Shown one piece after another: positions 23,180 through 43,631 of a DNA stretch of 64,000 nucleotides. The DNA lies in the NCBI GenBank assembly GCA_029204045.2, contig CM055077.1, positions 6,525,221-6,589,220 on the forward strand, in the 5' to 3' direction. Positions within the stretch are counted from its first letter, which is position 1. Every line of letters starts with the position of its first letter. Both the position numbers and the translations under genes were made by a program. The notes beneath the pieces were generated by a model. That model searched no databases and was not told the DNA's origin. It worked only from the letters and a program-made list of their open reading frames with translations. The DNA comes from Tillandsia leiboldiana (lineage: Eukaryota > Streptophyta > Magnoliopsida > Poales > Bromeliaceae).

Positions 23180-25045
23180 CGCTATGGACCTCACCAAAGC
23201 GTTGTTTCTCAATGCCACTCCCACTCCTACCACGCCCACGCCCACGACCACGTGCATCTCATGGGCACAATGTGATAGGCGCGGGCTTAGGCATGGCTGG
23301 AGCAAGTGAGTCTTCGAGGGATGACACTCCGACGTCCATGACGACGGCGAGTAGAAAATTAAAGAATAAAAAAATATATATAAAAAATTTATTTTTTTTT
23401 CTCCTGAAAAGATCATTATTGTATCGTCGATCGCTACTATAAAAAATGGCAAGAACCAGAGAAAAAGGAAGAAGATGAAGTTGCACTATTTTGAAAGAAT
23501 TTTATATTGTTTTAGATAAAAATTGCACTCTCTGAGACAAAAATTATACTTTTTGAGATAAAAGTTGCACTCTTTAGACGAAAGTTACACTTTTTTAGAC
23601 TAAAGTTGTACTATTTCTTCTCATTTTTCTCATTCCCCTCCATTTTCTCGTGTTTCTTGTGCGCCCATCCGGAACCGGCAATGCACACGATGGAGGTGGA
23701 GGAGAGCATGGCGACGCCGAAGAAGAGGGCGGCGGAGGTGGAGACGAGCTGCCTTACCTCCGCCCCGCTGCGGGTGTGCTTGTAGGAGGTGCACGGAGGC
23801 GGGTGAGGATCCCCTACCTCGCCTCCACTGCACCAGCGCGTATCGGTGGGGGCGGACGTGAGCACCCCCGTCTCACTTTCATTTAATTAAGAAAAAAATA
23901 ATTTTTTAATTAAGTAGAATCTTCGTGTGCTTTCTCGTAAGAAGAGGACGAGGACGACGATAAGAAGAATTTTTCACTGTAAATAAAGCCGCAATAAAAA
24001 AATTGCACTATTTTAGCCAAAAATTGCACTTCTTAAAATAAAAAGTATACTATTTAATATGAGAGTTATACTTTTTAGACGAAATTGCACTATTTGGGCG
24101 AAAGTTACACTATTTTTTCTCATTCTTCTCCTCCTCCTCCTTCTCCTCCACTTTCTCGTGCTTCTTTTACGCTCATTCGGAGCCGGCGACACATGCGACA
24201 GAGGTTGAGGGGAACGCGGTGACGCTAAGGAAGAGCGCGGCGGAGGTGGCCTGCCTTGCCTCCGCCCGGCAAGGATGTGCTTCCTCGTACGTCTCCTCTT
24301 CGTCGTCGTCATCCCCTTCTTCATGTTCAGTATAAAAAAGCGCATGAGAGTTCCACTTAATTAAAAAATAATATTTTCTTAATTAAGTGGAGGCAAGGCG
24401 GGGGTGCTTGCCTCTGCCCCCACCGACGCGTGCGGGCGCGGTGGAGGCAAGACATGGATCCTCGCCTACGCCTCCCGCCAGGCAGGCCATCTCCGCCTTC
24501 GCTACCCTCTTCTCTGGTGTCGTCGCACTCTACTTTACCTCCACTGGGTGCCTCGTTGGTCCCGAAAGGGTGCACAAGAAACATGAGAAAGTGGAGGGGA
24601 AGGATAAGGAGGAGAAAAAAAAATAATACAACTTTAGTCCAAACAATATGATTTTCGCTTAAAAAGTGTTAACTCTCATCTCAAAGAATGTAATTTTTGT
24701 CTCAAAAAATATAATTTTCGTCTAAAACAGTGTAAAATTCGTCGGAAGCAATGCAATTTCATCTTTTCTTCATTTTTCTCTAGTCTTCGGCCTTTCTTAT
24801 AGTAGCGACGATACATAATAGTTTTCTCAAGAGAAAGAAATATTTTTTCTTTATTTTTCTTTATTTTTCTTCATCTTTTTTTTCTACCCTTACATTTTTT
24901 TTCTTCGCCACTGCCCTTATAGTCGCCATGAACCCCATCGGAGTGTCGTCCCTCAAAGCCGCGCTTGCTCCCTCCCGCGATGCCTGCGCCCGCACCCGCA
25001 CCTGCGCCCATGTTGTTGTGCCCATCAGATGTGTGTGGGCGTGGG
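23180..25045. mobile_element. Large foldback-type element
   Basis: The left arm (about 23250-23880) and right arm (about 24370-25045) are imperfect inverted copies. For example, a GAGGGATGACACTCCGA stretch near 23317 matches the inverted TCGGAGTGTCGTCCCTC near 24940. A third partial copy lies between them (24000-24350). The arms contain many spaced copies of AAATTGCACT- and AAAGTTACACT-type words and GC-rich blocks. No transposase is seen; the frames are compositional. Confidence 0.55.
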
Positions 25046-25051
25046 CGCAGG

Positions 25052-26125
25052 TGTGAGGACCCGAATCCCCGCAAGAGGATTACTGTTGGATCAGCAGCTT
25101 CTAGAGGCCCGTGTTGTGGGTTAGAGATGGTTGCGCGCAAATCGGACTTCAAGATTGGACCCAGCGCGAAATTCGGATTAAAAATACATGTCCGGATGCC
25201 TTTGGAAAATTTTAGAAGTGGAATTGGACAAAACGGACATCGGATTTGGACTCAGCACGCGAAAACGATGAAAATGGACTATTTACTTGTATTTTTTGGA
25301 GCCCGGATGCCAAAACACGAATTTCGAGGCATGATTTTACTGTTCCGGCAGGCTAGGGCAGCGCCGACGGCGACAGACAGTGGCGGAGCGCGACGGCGAG
25401 GGCGCAGGCAGGCGCTTGCGAGGCGGCGGGCAGGCCGGTCCATGAATTTTGGCGTGCACCGGGACCAACCAACGTTGGAAAAGCCACGTGTCGCGCGCTG
25501 ATTGGGCGGTGAACGCACGCGTGACAGCGCCCCGGGCGCGGCGCACCATGGACCCCGCCAGGCCACGTGGCGCCCGCTGGTTGGCGGGCGCAGCGACCCG
25601 GCTGGGCCGCCGTGAACCGCGGCCCACGGTCCCCGCCGTGGACCGCGTCGCCACGCGGCGTGCCGCGATTGGCGGGCGCGCGGGGCGCGGAGCGGGTGAC
25701 GTGGCACGCCGTGAGGGATTCGGGCGCGCACAGTGTTGGGCTTGGGCCGGATTCGGGCGCCCGAATCCGGCGCCCGAATTCGAACCCCTTCTTTTGTGGA
25801 TTTGGGCTATAAATAGCCCTTTGGGCTTCTCTTTTTGGGCTTTTTCCGAGCCCTTTTCAGCCCACCTTCGACAGAGAGCTTCACCTTCGAGTTTTCTTCG
25901 ATTTTTGGGATCTTGGGAATTTTTGGAGGCCGCGGCATCGACGTTTTCTACGACGCGGCGCACTTCGACGCTCCTTCGATTTTGGCTTCCAACCGAATCC
26001 ACGGTCTTCACCAATGCGGCACGTCTCGATCACACGAACGCGCCTCGCTCCGAATCCACGAGAGCGGTAGCACCTTGAATCCACAAGGCCACGCGAATCC
26101 TCGCGCCGATTTTTGGTAAAATCGT
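25052..26125 (+). mobile_element. 5' part of 4.1-kb-type LTR (truncated copy)
   Basis: It starts TGTGAGGACCCGAATCC and follows the same order as 7332-8500: GAGGCC near the start, GACTATTTACTTGTATTTTT, a GC-rich block, TATAAATAG near 25807, then a TTCGA-rich leader. It stops near 26125 without the rest of the LTR. The GC-rich frames across it are not genes. Confidence 0.65.
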
Positions 26126-26834
26126 TGTTTTTGTTTATTGGTGATGATCCTCCGAATACTTAGATCAAAAGATAGACAATAATTACCATCTAAGTATTCT
26201 TCAATTTGATTCTACAAGAAATAGGAGTTTTGAAATCCTAGAATCAAATTGAACAATATTGATGAATAAACATGAATTTAATCGTGTTTTCCTTTCTTCT
26301 CTATATTTGTGGATTTCTTTTTGATCCTTTTTCGGATATGTGGATTAACCCTAAAAGATGAATGATAGGGTCTATTTATAGGTTAGAAACCTTTGGAAAG
26401 AGATAAGCATCAAAAACTAACTTAACAGAATTTTTTCCGCACGACGGTCCAGACTGGATTTGGCTGATCCGGACTGTCGTCTTTTTTCAGCAATTTTCCT
26501 GAAAAAACAGTTCGGGTCCGGACTGAACAGGGGATGGTCCGGACTGGAATTCTGCATGAACTAAACTATGTTCGGGGTCCGGACTGGAATGGTCTGATCC
26601 GGATCCTGAACATCCAACTTGTCCAGTTTTTTATTTTTATGCACTGAAAACTTATCCAAGTGTTTCTAAACTACACAAATGTATTCAGATCATCAAAATT
26701 ATTTAGTTAAACGTACCTGATCATTCTGAATCCATTTTTCTTGAGATTGATGTATATGATCCACAATTCTTCATCTTCAATCTTCAAGACTTATATCACT
26801 TCACGAAATACGCCAAAATAAAATCCTTAACAAA
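26126..26834. other. Unassigned segment with GTCCGGACT repeats
   Basis: It lies between two oppositely oriented LTR fragments. Between 26445 and 26610 the word GTCCGGACT (or GATCCGGACT) recurs at least five times at irregular spacing. No gene, TIR or LTR end is recognised. Confidence 0.4.
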
Positions 26835-29026
26835 ACCTGCGCCCACCTACTGCCATTACATCCACGAAGGACTGGACTTACGTAGGGCGTCCGTGACTGC
26901 CCAAAAAGGGCTCGGCCAGAAGGACTGCGTCGACAAGTCGCGATAGCAAAGTAACATGCCCAGCTCCGGAGTGACACTCGAGGGGCACGACCCCACCGAG
27001 GAAAGTATCCGCGCATCTCTGTCGAGCTCAATATGGCTCATGCAGGCTATAATCCAAATCCACGATCAACAAGATCGACAGTAACCAACATCACATCTCT
27101 CACTCACTGGCTGGAAATCCTCGACAGCCGGGACCCACCGTCGACTCAGACGGTTCCCAAGACTAGCACTGATCTAAACCCAGCTACTAGACTCCACTCG
27201 CCCCCCAGGCACGAGTGTAACATGCATCCCACAACAACCCGACCACTCGGCCCACTACTCGGCCGAGAAACACTCTAAGTCCAGGCGAAAAGAATAAATG
27301 TGTGGGAGTGTCTAAAGCATAAATAAACTAGCTCAAGTTGGAGTTTTCTACTAGTCTGGTTAAATATGCATCATATGACAGGGTGCTAGGTCAAGTTTCA
27401 ATAATAGCATTTAAATTAACACAAATAGGGAGCATTAATCGACATGATCGTAATAACAACATAAGAAGACATCATCTAAGTCCAGGCGAAAAGAATAAAT
27501 GTGTGGGAGTGTCTAAAGCATAAATAAACTAGCTCAAGTTGGAGTTTTCTACTAGTCTGGTTAAATATGCATCATATGACAGGGTGCTAGGTCAAGTTCC
27601 AATAATAGCATTTAAATTAACACAAATAGGGAGCATTAATCGACATGATCGTAATAACAACATAAGAAGACATCATCTCTCTCTCTAACATGCTTCCCTA
27701 TGCATCTCACAATCATACATGCTTACCATCAGATAGAATTAGAGAACCGTCCACCGGTTCTGAAGACGAAAGCAACCCACCAGAATGCGCGTCGATCCCA
27801 AGTCCAAATAAGCCGAAACTGAATGGGGATAATCCTCAGGTTCCCACAATTCCAATGAGCCCAAAAACACCTGAAAACTCCTCCTGGGCACAAAGATACA
27901 GTCCAAACATCGCGGTAAACAAAAATCCCCACGATCACAAATCTGCGAAAAAGTCAGTCCGAAAGAAGCCAAAATATCACCAGCGTGATGATCTCCAAAA
28001 ATTCCAATAAAAATATGGCTGCAATCCTCGCGAAGCGGAGATGTCGATCGAGTCCTCACAGGCCGAAATTCGATAACCGAGCGCAGAGATAAAAATCGAA
28101 CAAGCTCCACTGTCCAGGAAAACCAGTAGCAAGAAAGGGGTTCAAAGATGCTCCGAATACCCCAATAAAAACGCAAAACTGAGAGGAGCGAAAAACACGA
28201 AAAATGAAGATCTACCTATCGTGGAACCGATGCCATGAAAATCGGCCAAAAACTCCCTCCCGTCAGTCCTGGGGAGCTCGCGGAAGAAGCGTCGATGAAA
28301 AAGCTCGGTATCGAAGGCGCGTCGAAGCTCGCGATATCGAGGAGGAAGCTGATGAAACGCCTTCCAAAAAAAATCCAGAGATGCCAAAAGTCGAAGAAAA
28401 CATGAAGGTGGATCTCCTGTCGAAAAATGGGCTCAGAAAACGCAGAAAAAGAAGCCCAAATAAAGCCCCAAATGGACTATTTATAGCCCAAGCCCACAAG
28501 AATAGGGAATCCGGATTCGGGCGCTCGAATTCGGCTCCGGCCCAACACTGTGCGCGCCCGGATTCACCTGGGCGCGCCACGTGTCCCGCGCCGCACCCCG
28601 CGTGCTCGCCAATCACGGCGCGCCGCGTGGCGGCGCGGTCCATGGCGGGGAGCATGCTCCGCGGTCCACGCCGGGCTAGCCGGGTTGCTGCACCCGCCAA
28701 TGGGCGGGCAACACGTGGCCTGGCGCGATCCACCGTGCGCCGAGCGCTGTCTCGCGTGCGTTGACCGTCCAATCCCCGCGCGCCACGTGGCCACCTCGCC
28801 GCGTCCGCAGGTCCCGGTGCACGCCAAGTGGGCCGTGGACCGACCCACTCGAAAAATCGGCCCGTTAGGCCCGTTTTGCCCGAAAATAATCGATTTTCAA
28901 CGATTTTGCGCGCTGAGTCCGTTTTTGGCATCCGTTTAACGCACAACGGGCTCGATACACTAGTAATAGGTGTTTTTTCTCACCGCCGACCTCCCAGTCA
29001 AGTCGCACGGGAAAACCGGGACACCG
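26835..29026 (-). mobile_element. 4.1-kb-type LTR, minus copy, 3'-truncated
   Basis: Read on the minus strand it begins TGCGGTGTCCCGG at 29026. It carries the GC-rich block, TATAAATAG near 28480 and the leader, and runs to the region equivalent to 10700 in the full copy. There it shares GGCGCAGG and GGACGTCC words. The terminal 700 bp are missing. It holds an internal 201-bp tandem duplication. Confidence 0.65.
27274..27675. repeat. 201-bp tandem duplication
   Basis: There are two near-identical head-to-tail copies, each starting TCTAAGTCCAGGCG, at 27274 and 27475. I see one clear base difference (TTTCAATAAT against TTCCAATAAT), so the duplication is recent relative to the LTR itself. Confidence 0.85.
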
Positions 29027-29045
29027 CACACACACACACACATAT

Positions 29046-29281
29046 GTAGAGCTAGACTGGAATACTATTAATAGTATCAAGTTATTGGTGCTATTAAGTT
29101 TTTAATCCTTGGATTAAAAGATGTATGGTTGAGATAATAGTGGGGCCCTTGGGTTTAATAGGTGGTTGGAAAATAGTAAAATCTAACGAGTGAAAATGAT
29201 CAAAGAAGTTGATCTAAGGGTAAAAAACTTGATAGTACCAATAATTTAGTACTATTAATAGTATAGTAGCCGGACTATATA
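29046..29281. mobile_element. CCGGACTAT-type MITE, copy 1
   Basis: An inverted pair, TAGACTGGAATACTATTAATAG at the left and CTATTAATAGTATAGTAGCCGG at the right, encloses about 230 bp that is itself largely palindromic. A (CA)n tract lies on the left and a TA tract on the right. Related copies lie at 44321, 53965 and 57103. Confidence 0.65.
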
Positions 29282-29641
29282 TATATATATATACCTTTCA
29301 ACTTTCTTATGCTTAATTCACTTATAATTTTTATAAAAAATCTAAGAGACACTTCTAGAAATATTAAAAGATATTTATAGAAATACTAAATGACACATAT
29401 TATTCTAAATTATTATAATTTTTTTTTTAGAAAACAAAAAGGCCTTATAGAAAAACTAAATCACATTAATAATTATTAAGTAATTAAATATTTTTTTCTT
29501 ATGCATAATTCACTTATAATTTTTATAGAAAAGCCAAGAGACATTTCTAAAAATATTAAAAGATATTTATAAGAATACTAAAAGACATATTATTCTAGAT
29601 CACCATAATTTTATTTTTTTTTGAGAAAATAAAAAGACTTA

Positions 29642-29869
29642 TCACTACAACAAAATTAGGTTATAGGGGTATATTTTTGTGAGACTTTTATACAAGTGTT
29701 CTATCTATATTATATTTATATCCAAAATTAGGTTATAGAGACACATTACAATATTGTGTCGCTATACACCCTAACGACTGCACATATAGCGAAACTAGTG
29801 TCGATTTTTTTGCCAGCGATATTTTTTTTCAGATTATAGAAAATATTTAAAAGTATCGCTATAGCATAG
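29642..29869. mobile_element. Possible CACTA-type fragment
   Basis: It begins CACTACAACAAAATTAGG, like the TIR of En/Spm elements, and interrupts a tandem repeat unit. A matching inverted right end was not found, so the call is weak. Confidence 0.3.
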
Positions 29870-29950
29870 TAAAACTAGAAGTCACATTAATAATTATTAC
29901 GTAATTAAATTTACTTATAATTTTTATAGAAAAATTAAGAGATACTTCTA

Positions 29951-32094
29951 GGCCCCGTTTGGAAGCGGGATGGAACCGGGAATAAGGGGTTTATCCCCCT
30001 TATTCTACCAAACGCACCTGGAATCAACCGGTAATGTTTATTCCAATACAACTAGAATAACCTGGAACAACAGTTCTTACCTATTATTTTATAATTTTTT
30101 TTTTTACCAAACTACCCCTCATCCCCTCATTTCTCTCTTCCCAATACACTCTCATCATCACAAATCACTCTCTCTCCTCTCTCTTTTCCTTATTCCCAAT
30201 ACATTCTCATCATCACAAATCCCTCTCTCTCCTCTCTCTCTCTTTTTAATTTAATTGGATGTTAAATTAAATATTATTTTCAAAATTTTAGAAATTTTAT
30301 TTTGATTTTGATTTTATCATAATTTTTGTAAGGCTTTAAATTTTAAAATTTTATATTCGAAATTTTAACTTTAATTTAAACAAATAAAAGATTAAATTAA
30401 ATATTATTTTCATAAAATATAATTTGAAATTTGATTTTGATTTTGATTTTGATTTTGATTTTGATTTTAATTTTAAGTTTATTTTAATTTTTGTAAGGCT
30501 TTAATCCATTAATTAAAACGAAGAAAGTAAAAGTTATTATTTGAAAATTAAAAAAGTTTATGTTTAAAATTTATAATTTAAAATTAATATTATAAAATTT
30601 TAAATTTTAAAATTTAAATGTTGAAATTTTGTATTTAAAATTTCAAATTTAATTTGAAAAAATAAAATGTTAAATTAAATATTATTTTTAAAAAATATAA
30701 TTTGATTATAATTTTGATTTTATCTTAATTTTTTTAAATATTGCAACATCGTTTCCGTTTAGGGTACAATGTCTTATTGCTATGGCTTGCTGCGTCATAC
30801 ATAATTTTATTCGTAGAAATCAGGGTAGTGATCGATATTTCAACGATTCAGTTGACCAACCTGCTACCGTTGTGGAAGAGGATGACGAAGGTATTCAATT
30901 TCCTGGTGCTTCATTGCCCGGTGCATCAGACTCACGGCGGGGCGACGCCATTCGAACGGATCTTACAGATCAATTGTGGGATAATAGAAGTTAGTCCGGC
31001 GATAATTACGTAGATAAAAAAATTATTGTTATAAACAGATGTGTGTTTATGACTGATGTATAAACATGTAAGTCTGTTAAATTCGGTACTGAAATTAAAT
31101 ATAAATTGTATATATTAGTAGAGAAGTAATATGGAATTTATAGCGAACAAATAGCATATGTTTTGTTCCATTAAACAAAATATTTTTCGAAAAATATAAT
31201 GAAAAATTTTTTTTAATAAAAAAATTAGAGCAAATGAATTTTTAAATTAAATATTATTTTTATAAAATTTAATTTAATTTTTTTTAATTTATCACATAAT
31301 AAAGCTCGAGGGTAAAAATTTATAAATATTTAGTAAATATACGATTTTTGCAAATTTTAAAAAAATTTTATGTTAAAAAATTATTATTTAAAATTAATAT
31401 TATAAAATTTTAAATCTTATAATTAAAATGTTGAAATTTTATATTTTAAATTTTAATTTTAATTTTAGAAAATAAAATGTTAAATTAAATATTATTTTAA
31501 AATAATATAATTTAATTATGATTATAATTTTATTTTTATTTTTTTAAACCATTAATCCATTAATTAAAACGAGAAAAACGATTTTACCAAATTTTTATCA
31601 CATAATAAAGCTTGAGGGCAAAAATTTCCAAATATTTAGCAAATATACGATTTTTGCAAATTTTTAAAAAATTTTATGTTAAAAATTTATTATTTAAAAT
31701 TAATATTATAAAATTTTAAATCTTATAATTAAAATGTTGAAATTTTATATTTTAAATTTTAAATTTAATTTTAGAAAATAAAATGTTAAATTAAATATTA
31801 TTTTTAAATAATATAATTTAATTATGATTATAATTTTATTTTTATTTTTTAAAACTATTAATCCATTAATTAAAACGAACTAATTAGATTTTAACAACGT
31901 TTATCACATATTAACTCTTGAGGGCAAAAAGGTAATTTACCCAACTTAACCTCTTTATTCCTCTTATTCCTCATTATTAAACCAAACATAAAATCTCTTA
32001 TCCCCGGAACCATCCCAAACGCTTTTCGCTCTAGTTCCGTATTTTATACTTATCCCAGGTTTAGCTAATTCTACGTTAACCCCATTCCAAACCC
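29951..32094 (+). mobile_element. Decayed PIF/Harbinger transposon
   Basis: The left end GGCCCCGTTTGGAAGCGGG and the inverted right end GGGTTTGGAATGGGG form short TIRs. CTA flanks both sides (29948..29950 and 32095..32097), a 3-bp duplication as in this superfamily. The insertion splits a repeat unit whose uninterrupted version is visible near 29345. It contains a remnant transposase tail and AT-rich internal repeats (31240-31560 against 31580-31870). Confidence 0.7.
30740..30994 (+). pseudogene. Harbinger transposase C-terminal remnant
   Basis: The frame encodes a tail with CLIAMACCVIHNFIR, the conserved end of plant PIF/Harbinger DDE transposases (nuclease harbi1 family). An acidic stretch (VVEEDDEG) and a final RTDLTDQLW motif follow, then a stop. 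Everything upstream of the last exon, including the catalytic DDE region, is missing or scrambled AT-rich DNA. It is therefore a dead fragment of the enclosing element. Confidence 0.7.
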
Positions 32095-32408
32095 CTAGAA
32101 ATATTAAAAGATATTTATAGGAATACTAAAAGACACACATTATTCTAGATCATCATAAATTTTTTTTTTTGAGAAAACAAAATGACTTATAAAAAAACTA
32201 AAAATCACATTACTAATTATTAAGTAATTAAATATTTTATTTATTAATTCTGAAAAATATTAGAGATTGTGAAAATAATTAAAAAGGGATCTATTTAATT
32301 TAATAAAAATAATTGAGAAGTGTGAAAATGAAAATGAAAATGAATAAGAGGACGACACGTGGCAACTAAATATGAGGATTAATATAAGTTAATAGAAGAT
32401 TAATAGAT

Positions 32409-32581
32409 AGAAAAATGCTATGTGTACACCCCTTTCGGGGTGTATATCATACACCCTACTCATCTAAGGGTGGGGGTGTGATGATGGGTCACTCGATGTG
32501 ACCCGTAAAAAATATCGGTACCATTAAAATGGTGGAGATGTATGATATACACCCCTTCGGGGTGTACATGTAGCATTGCTC
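32409..32581. mobile_element. Modular hairpin MITE, copy 6
   Basis: It is flanked by a perfect 9-bp duplication TTAATAGAT (32400..32408 and 32582..32590). The internal order is the same as in the copy at 21351. Confidence 0.82.
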
Positions 32582-32590
32582 TTAATAGAT

Positions 32591-33895
32591 AATAGATAGG
32601 TAGATAGATAGATAGTATTTATTATATTGAATTTAGGTTGGGTGCTGAAGCGAGTGTAGGATCGGGTCGTACCAAAATTGTGCACCCTACCCAGCAGCAC
32701 ATTTTTAGCGTTTACTTCGCCGTCCTCTTGACCGTTGCTCTCTGGTGGAAAGCGTACAACTACCGCGTCAACGGTCAAGTTATTTTGAATCAATTTTTTA
32801 TTTTTTGAAAAAAAAAATTGTGTGCCGTACACGTGACGCCATTGCCACTGCACCAAAAGTAAGTTTTGGCGATAAGTATCCGGTAAATTGCACTGTTGGT
32901 TCCTGAATTTTTAGTTAATTTTAATTTGGTTCTTAAACTTTTAAATCCCACATTTACAAGTGTGCACTTTTGGATTTATTTTATTTTGATGTAATTACAC
33001 TTTAGTACACTGCATTTTCGGTTATTTTTTGAAAATCTCTTTATTTCTAATTTTTATTAAAATGAATCGTATATATACTCCTTGTTATTTTTGCTCGGTG
33101 TCTTTCAATAGAACACCTATTTTTTATTTAAAATAATAGATTTATTCACTATAGTGTACAAAATTACAAAAAAAATAAGAAGGATAAAATATAAAGAAAA
33201 TATCTAAACTTTAATATTTTTGTAAATAAGAGTTTGAACTTTTAATTTTGATAATTACATTTTTTTTAATTTATCAAATAGTTTAATAGACTTTTTTTTT
33301 TCTTAAGTAAACTTAATAATTATATTATTATTTTGATCAAACATACAGTATATAATTCTATAAAATTTTAAAATATATAAAAAAGATATTTCTACTCTTC
33401 CAGTTTTAATAATTGAAAGAATTATTGAACCAAATTTTAAGTTTAATCTCTTTTTTTAGCTGTTAGAACACAAAAATGTTTTATATTTTGAAACTTTAAA
33501 AAATAATATGCAATACATACGATAAACTTTAATTTTAGTATATATTTTTGTAACTATTAGATAAAGTTTAAGGAGACTATACCAAAAGTAAAAAATTGCC
33601 TCTCAACGAAATAAAGTAATACAAAATTAAAAAGATATCCTAAAATAATAATACTGATTATCATAAAATAATTTAAGAGTTCAGAATTTTAAATACCAAA
33701 TTTAAATAGTTAAGAACCTAGATGAAATTTCTAAAAGTTCAGGGACTAGCAGTGAAATTTACCCCCACAATTACGACACCCCGTAGCTGTCACTTCAGTA
33801 ACTTTTATTTTTGAAAAAAAAATTATTATTATTATTATTTTAATTTTAAATCTATGTAGTAGCTTTCCAATACGCATGAAGAGAGCGAGGGCGAT
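32591..33895. other. AT-rich upstream region of MACPF gene
   Basis: A short GATA repeat lies near 32600-32613. Two sub-regions (32640-32880 and 32880-33780) look like old repeat DNA, but no family is recognised. No gene is supported. Confidence 0.45.
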
Positions 33896-33918
33896 AAGAG
33901 AGAGAGAGAGAGAGAGTG
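33896..33918. promoter_or_regulatory. (GA)n tract in putative 5' UTR/promoter of MACPF gene
   Basis: A GAGAGA tract lies 165-187 bp upstream of the start codon. GA/CT repeats are common near plant transcription start sites. Role inferred from position. Confidence 0.4.
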
Positions 33919-34082
33919 ACAGTAAAGGAGAAGAAGAGTCGACTTAGAAATGGGAGGAGGTCGACGGAACGCGGAATCCTCATCCCCTCCTCCCCCTCCT
34001 CCTCCTCCTCCTCGTCGAAACCCTAGCGAAGCCTTAACCCTATTCCTCAAAGCCCTAACCCTGATCCCGCCACGGAGCTCCG

Positions 34083-42271
<8,189 letters not shown>

Positions 42272-42297
42272 TTCTCGGTCGCATTACATTATTGAGA

Positions 42298-42303
42298 AAT
42301 AAA
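42298..42303 (+). terminator. Likely polyadenylation signal of MACPF gene
   Basis: AATAAA lies 27 bp after the stop codon, the only canonical signal close to the gene end. Plant genes tolerate variants, so it may not be the sole signal. Confidence 0.45.
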
Positions 42304-42660
42304 ATGAGATGGCACCAATATTGAAGGTAGGGAGTAATGAAGCGTATAGCAATTCATAGGAGGGCCAAGTTATTCTGAAGGGCTCTGCTCATTTAATAGT
42401 TTGCACCTTGTTGTGAATAGCTTTTATCATTTGAACTGCATATATTTTTTCTTGTATACAGCAAACTTGGTGGTGTATGTAATTATATACATTTTTTATT
42501 TGGCTGTGCTTGCTTTCCACCAATTTAAGATCGATCTCGAATTCAATTTTCCTGAATCTGCATATTAGTATCTATGCAATAATATATGCATCATTGATTG
42601 TGCTGAAGCTGTGACTAAACGCTATTACTCCCTTTTTAGATCTATCCAGTTGTTCTACCG

Positions 42661-42734
42661 GAACGATCTTGTGAGGCATATCAAATGTGGAGCAAATGAA
42701 CGATCTTGTGAGGCATATCAAATGTGGAGCAAAT
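42661..42734. repeat. 37-bp direct tandem duplication
   Basis: GAACGATCTTGTGAGGCATA plus the following 17 bp occurs twice head to tail, at 42661 and 42698, without a change. It lies downstream of the MACPF gene and has no visible role. Confidence 0.85.
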
Positions 42735-43465
42735 GAACGGTAATTGCTAATTTTTTTCGCGTATGCATTTTTTTGCGAAAAATGAATGGTTAGGCAAGAA
42801 ACCCTATGTAGTTGAGCCTTTTAAGTTTCTATACTTGGTTTTGTTTTTTATGTATATTTTGGAACTTTCTATTTCTTTAAAATTAGGTTATTCTCATCAG
42901 AATTTTGGATTCTGTTATATCTGAGTGTAAAAAAACAAATTGTTTTGCTTCTAGCGCTTGTTATCTGATCGTTAATCTCAAATGTGTACATGTACTGTTC
43001 TATACATATATCCCTTGGTGCTCTGGTTACAATTGCTTTGCAGTTCAGCATATCTTGATATATAGTAAGTATTTTAGTGACAACAGTTACAATCATTTAT
43101 TGATCTCAAGTAAAGATGCAAATGCACTTTTGAAAAATTTAGAGATCACTGGTTTCAATTTATATGACTTTATATTCCTCAACAAAATATTATGGTTTTA
43201 GTTTCGTCGGTTCTCATTCCTGCGGAATTGTGATCAGGCATCTAACATTGGCAATAACACTAAATAATTACTCTAAGCTGTTGAAACATATTTGCCCTAA
43301 ATAATTTGCTTAGTTCTTTTTCTGTCAAGATTATAATTTTTTTTTCTCATTATCAAATATCAATCTCCTGGCCTTTTGAATTCTGGAGTTTCGTAAGTTA
43401 TTTATAACAAATTATTCTAGAAAAATAGATAAGGGCCAAAATTGTGAGGTTCGCTATTATATATA
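42735..43465. other. AT-rich intergenic DNA
   Basis: I see no gene, RNA or clear repeat in this stretch between the MACPF 3' side and the MITE mosaic. Confidence 0.5.
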
Positions 43466-43631
43466 GGAAAATGCTACTTGTACACCCCATTTGGGGGTGT
43501 ACATCGCACACCCCACCCATCCAATGGGTGGGGTGTGGTGAGGGGTCACTTCACAATTTGTGAAGTGACCCCCCCACCCTTAGATGGGTGGGTGTAAGAT
43601 GTACACCTCCTTTGGGGGTGTACAAGTATAT
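43466..43631. mobile_element. Modular hairpin MITE, copy 7 (right end lost)
   Basis: The left end GGAAAATGCTACTTGTACACC and all internal palindromes are present. The right end breaks off at GTGTACAAGTA, where another MITE begins, so the second insertion or a deletion removed the last 10 bp. Confidence 0.75.

Larger units (their letters stand above)
29295..32232. repeat. ~190-bp tandem repeats split by two insertions
   Basis: Units share TTCACTTATAATTTTTATA, then CTTCTAGAAATATTAAAAGA, then TAATAATTAAGTAATT-like ends. Copy 1 is about 29312-29493. Copy 2 runs from about 29501 and is broken by a segment starting CACTACAACAAAATT at 29642. Copy 3 starts near 29900 and is broken at 29950 by the Harbinger element, resuming at 32095. 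Confidence 0.6.

Noticed and set aside
23033..23890. Lys/Glu-rich and GC-rich frames suggesting a small protein
   Set aside because: They fall in the arms of the foldback element and recur in inverted form at 24357-25152.
25279..26119. GC-rich frames at the left of a similar LTR
   Set aside because: Shadow of LTR composition; frames differ from those in the other copies.
28142..28946. 227-codon minus-strand frame
   Set aside because: It spans an LTR promoter block and TATA box; no domain is recognised.
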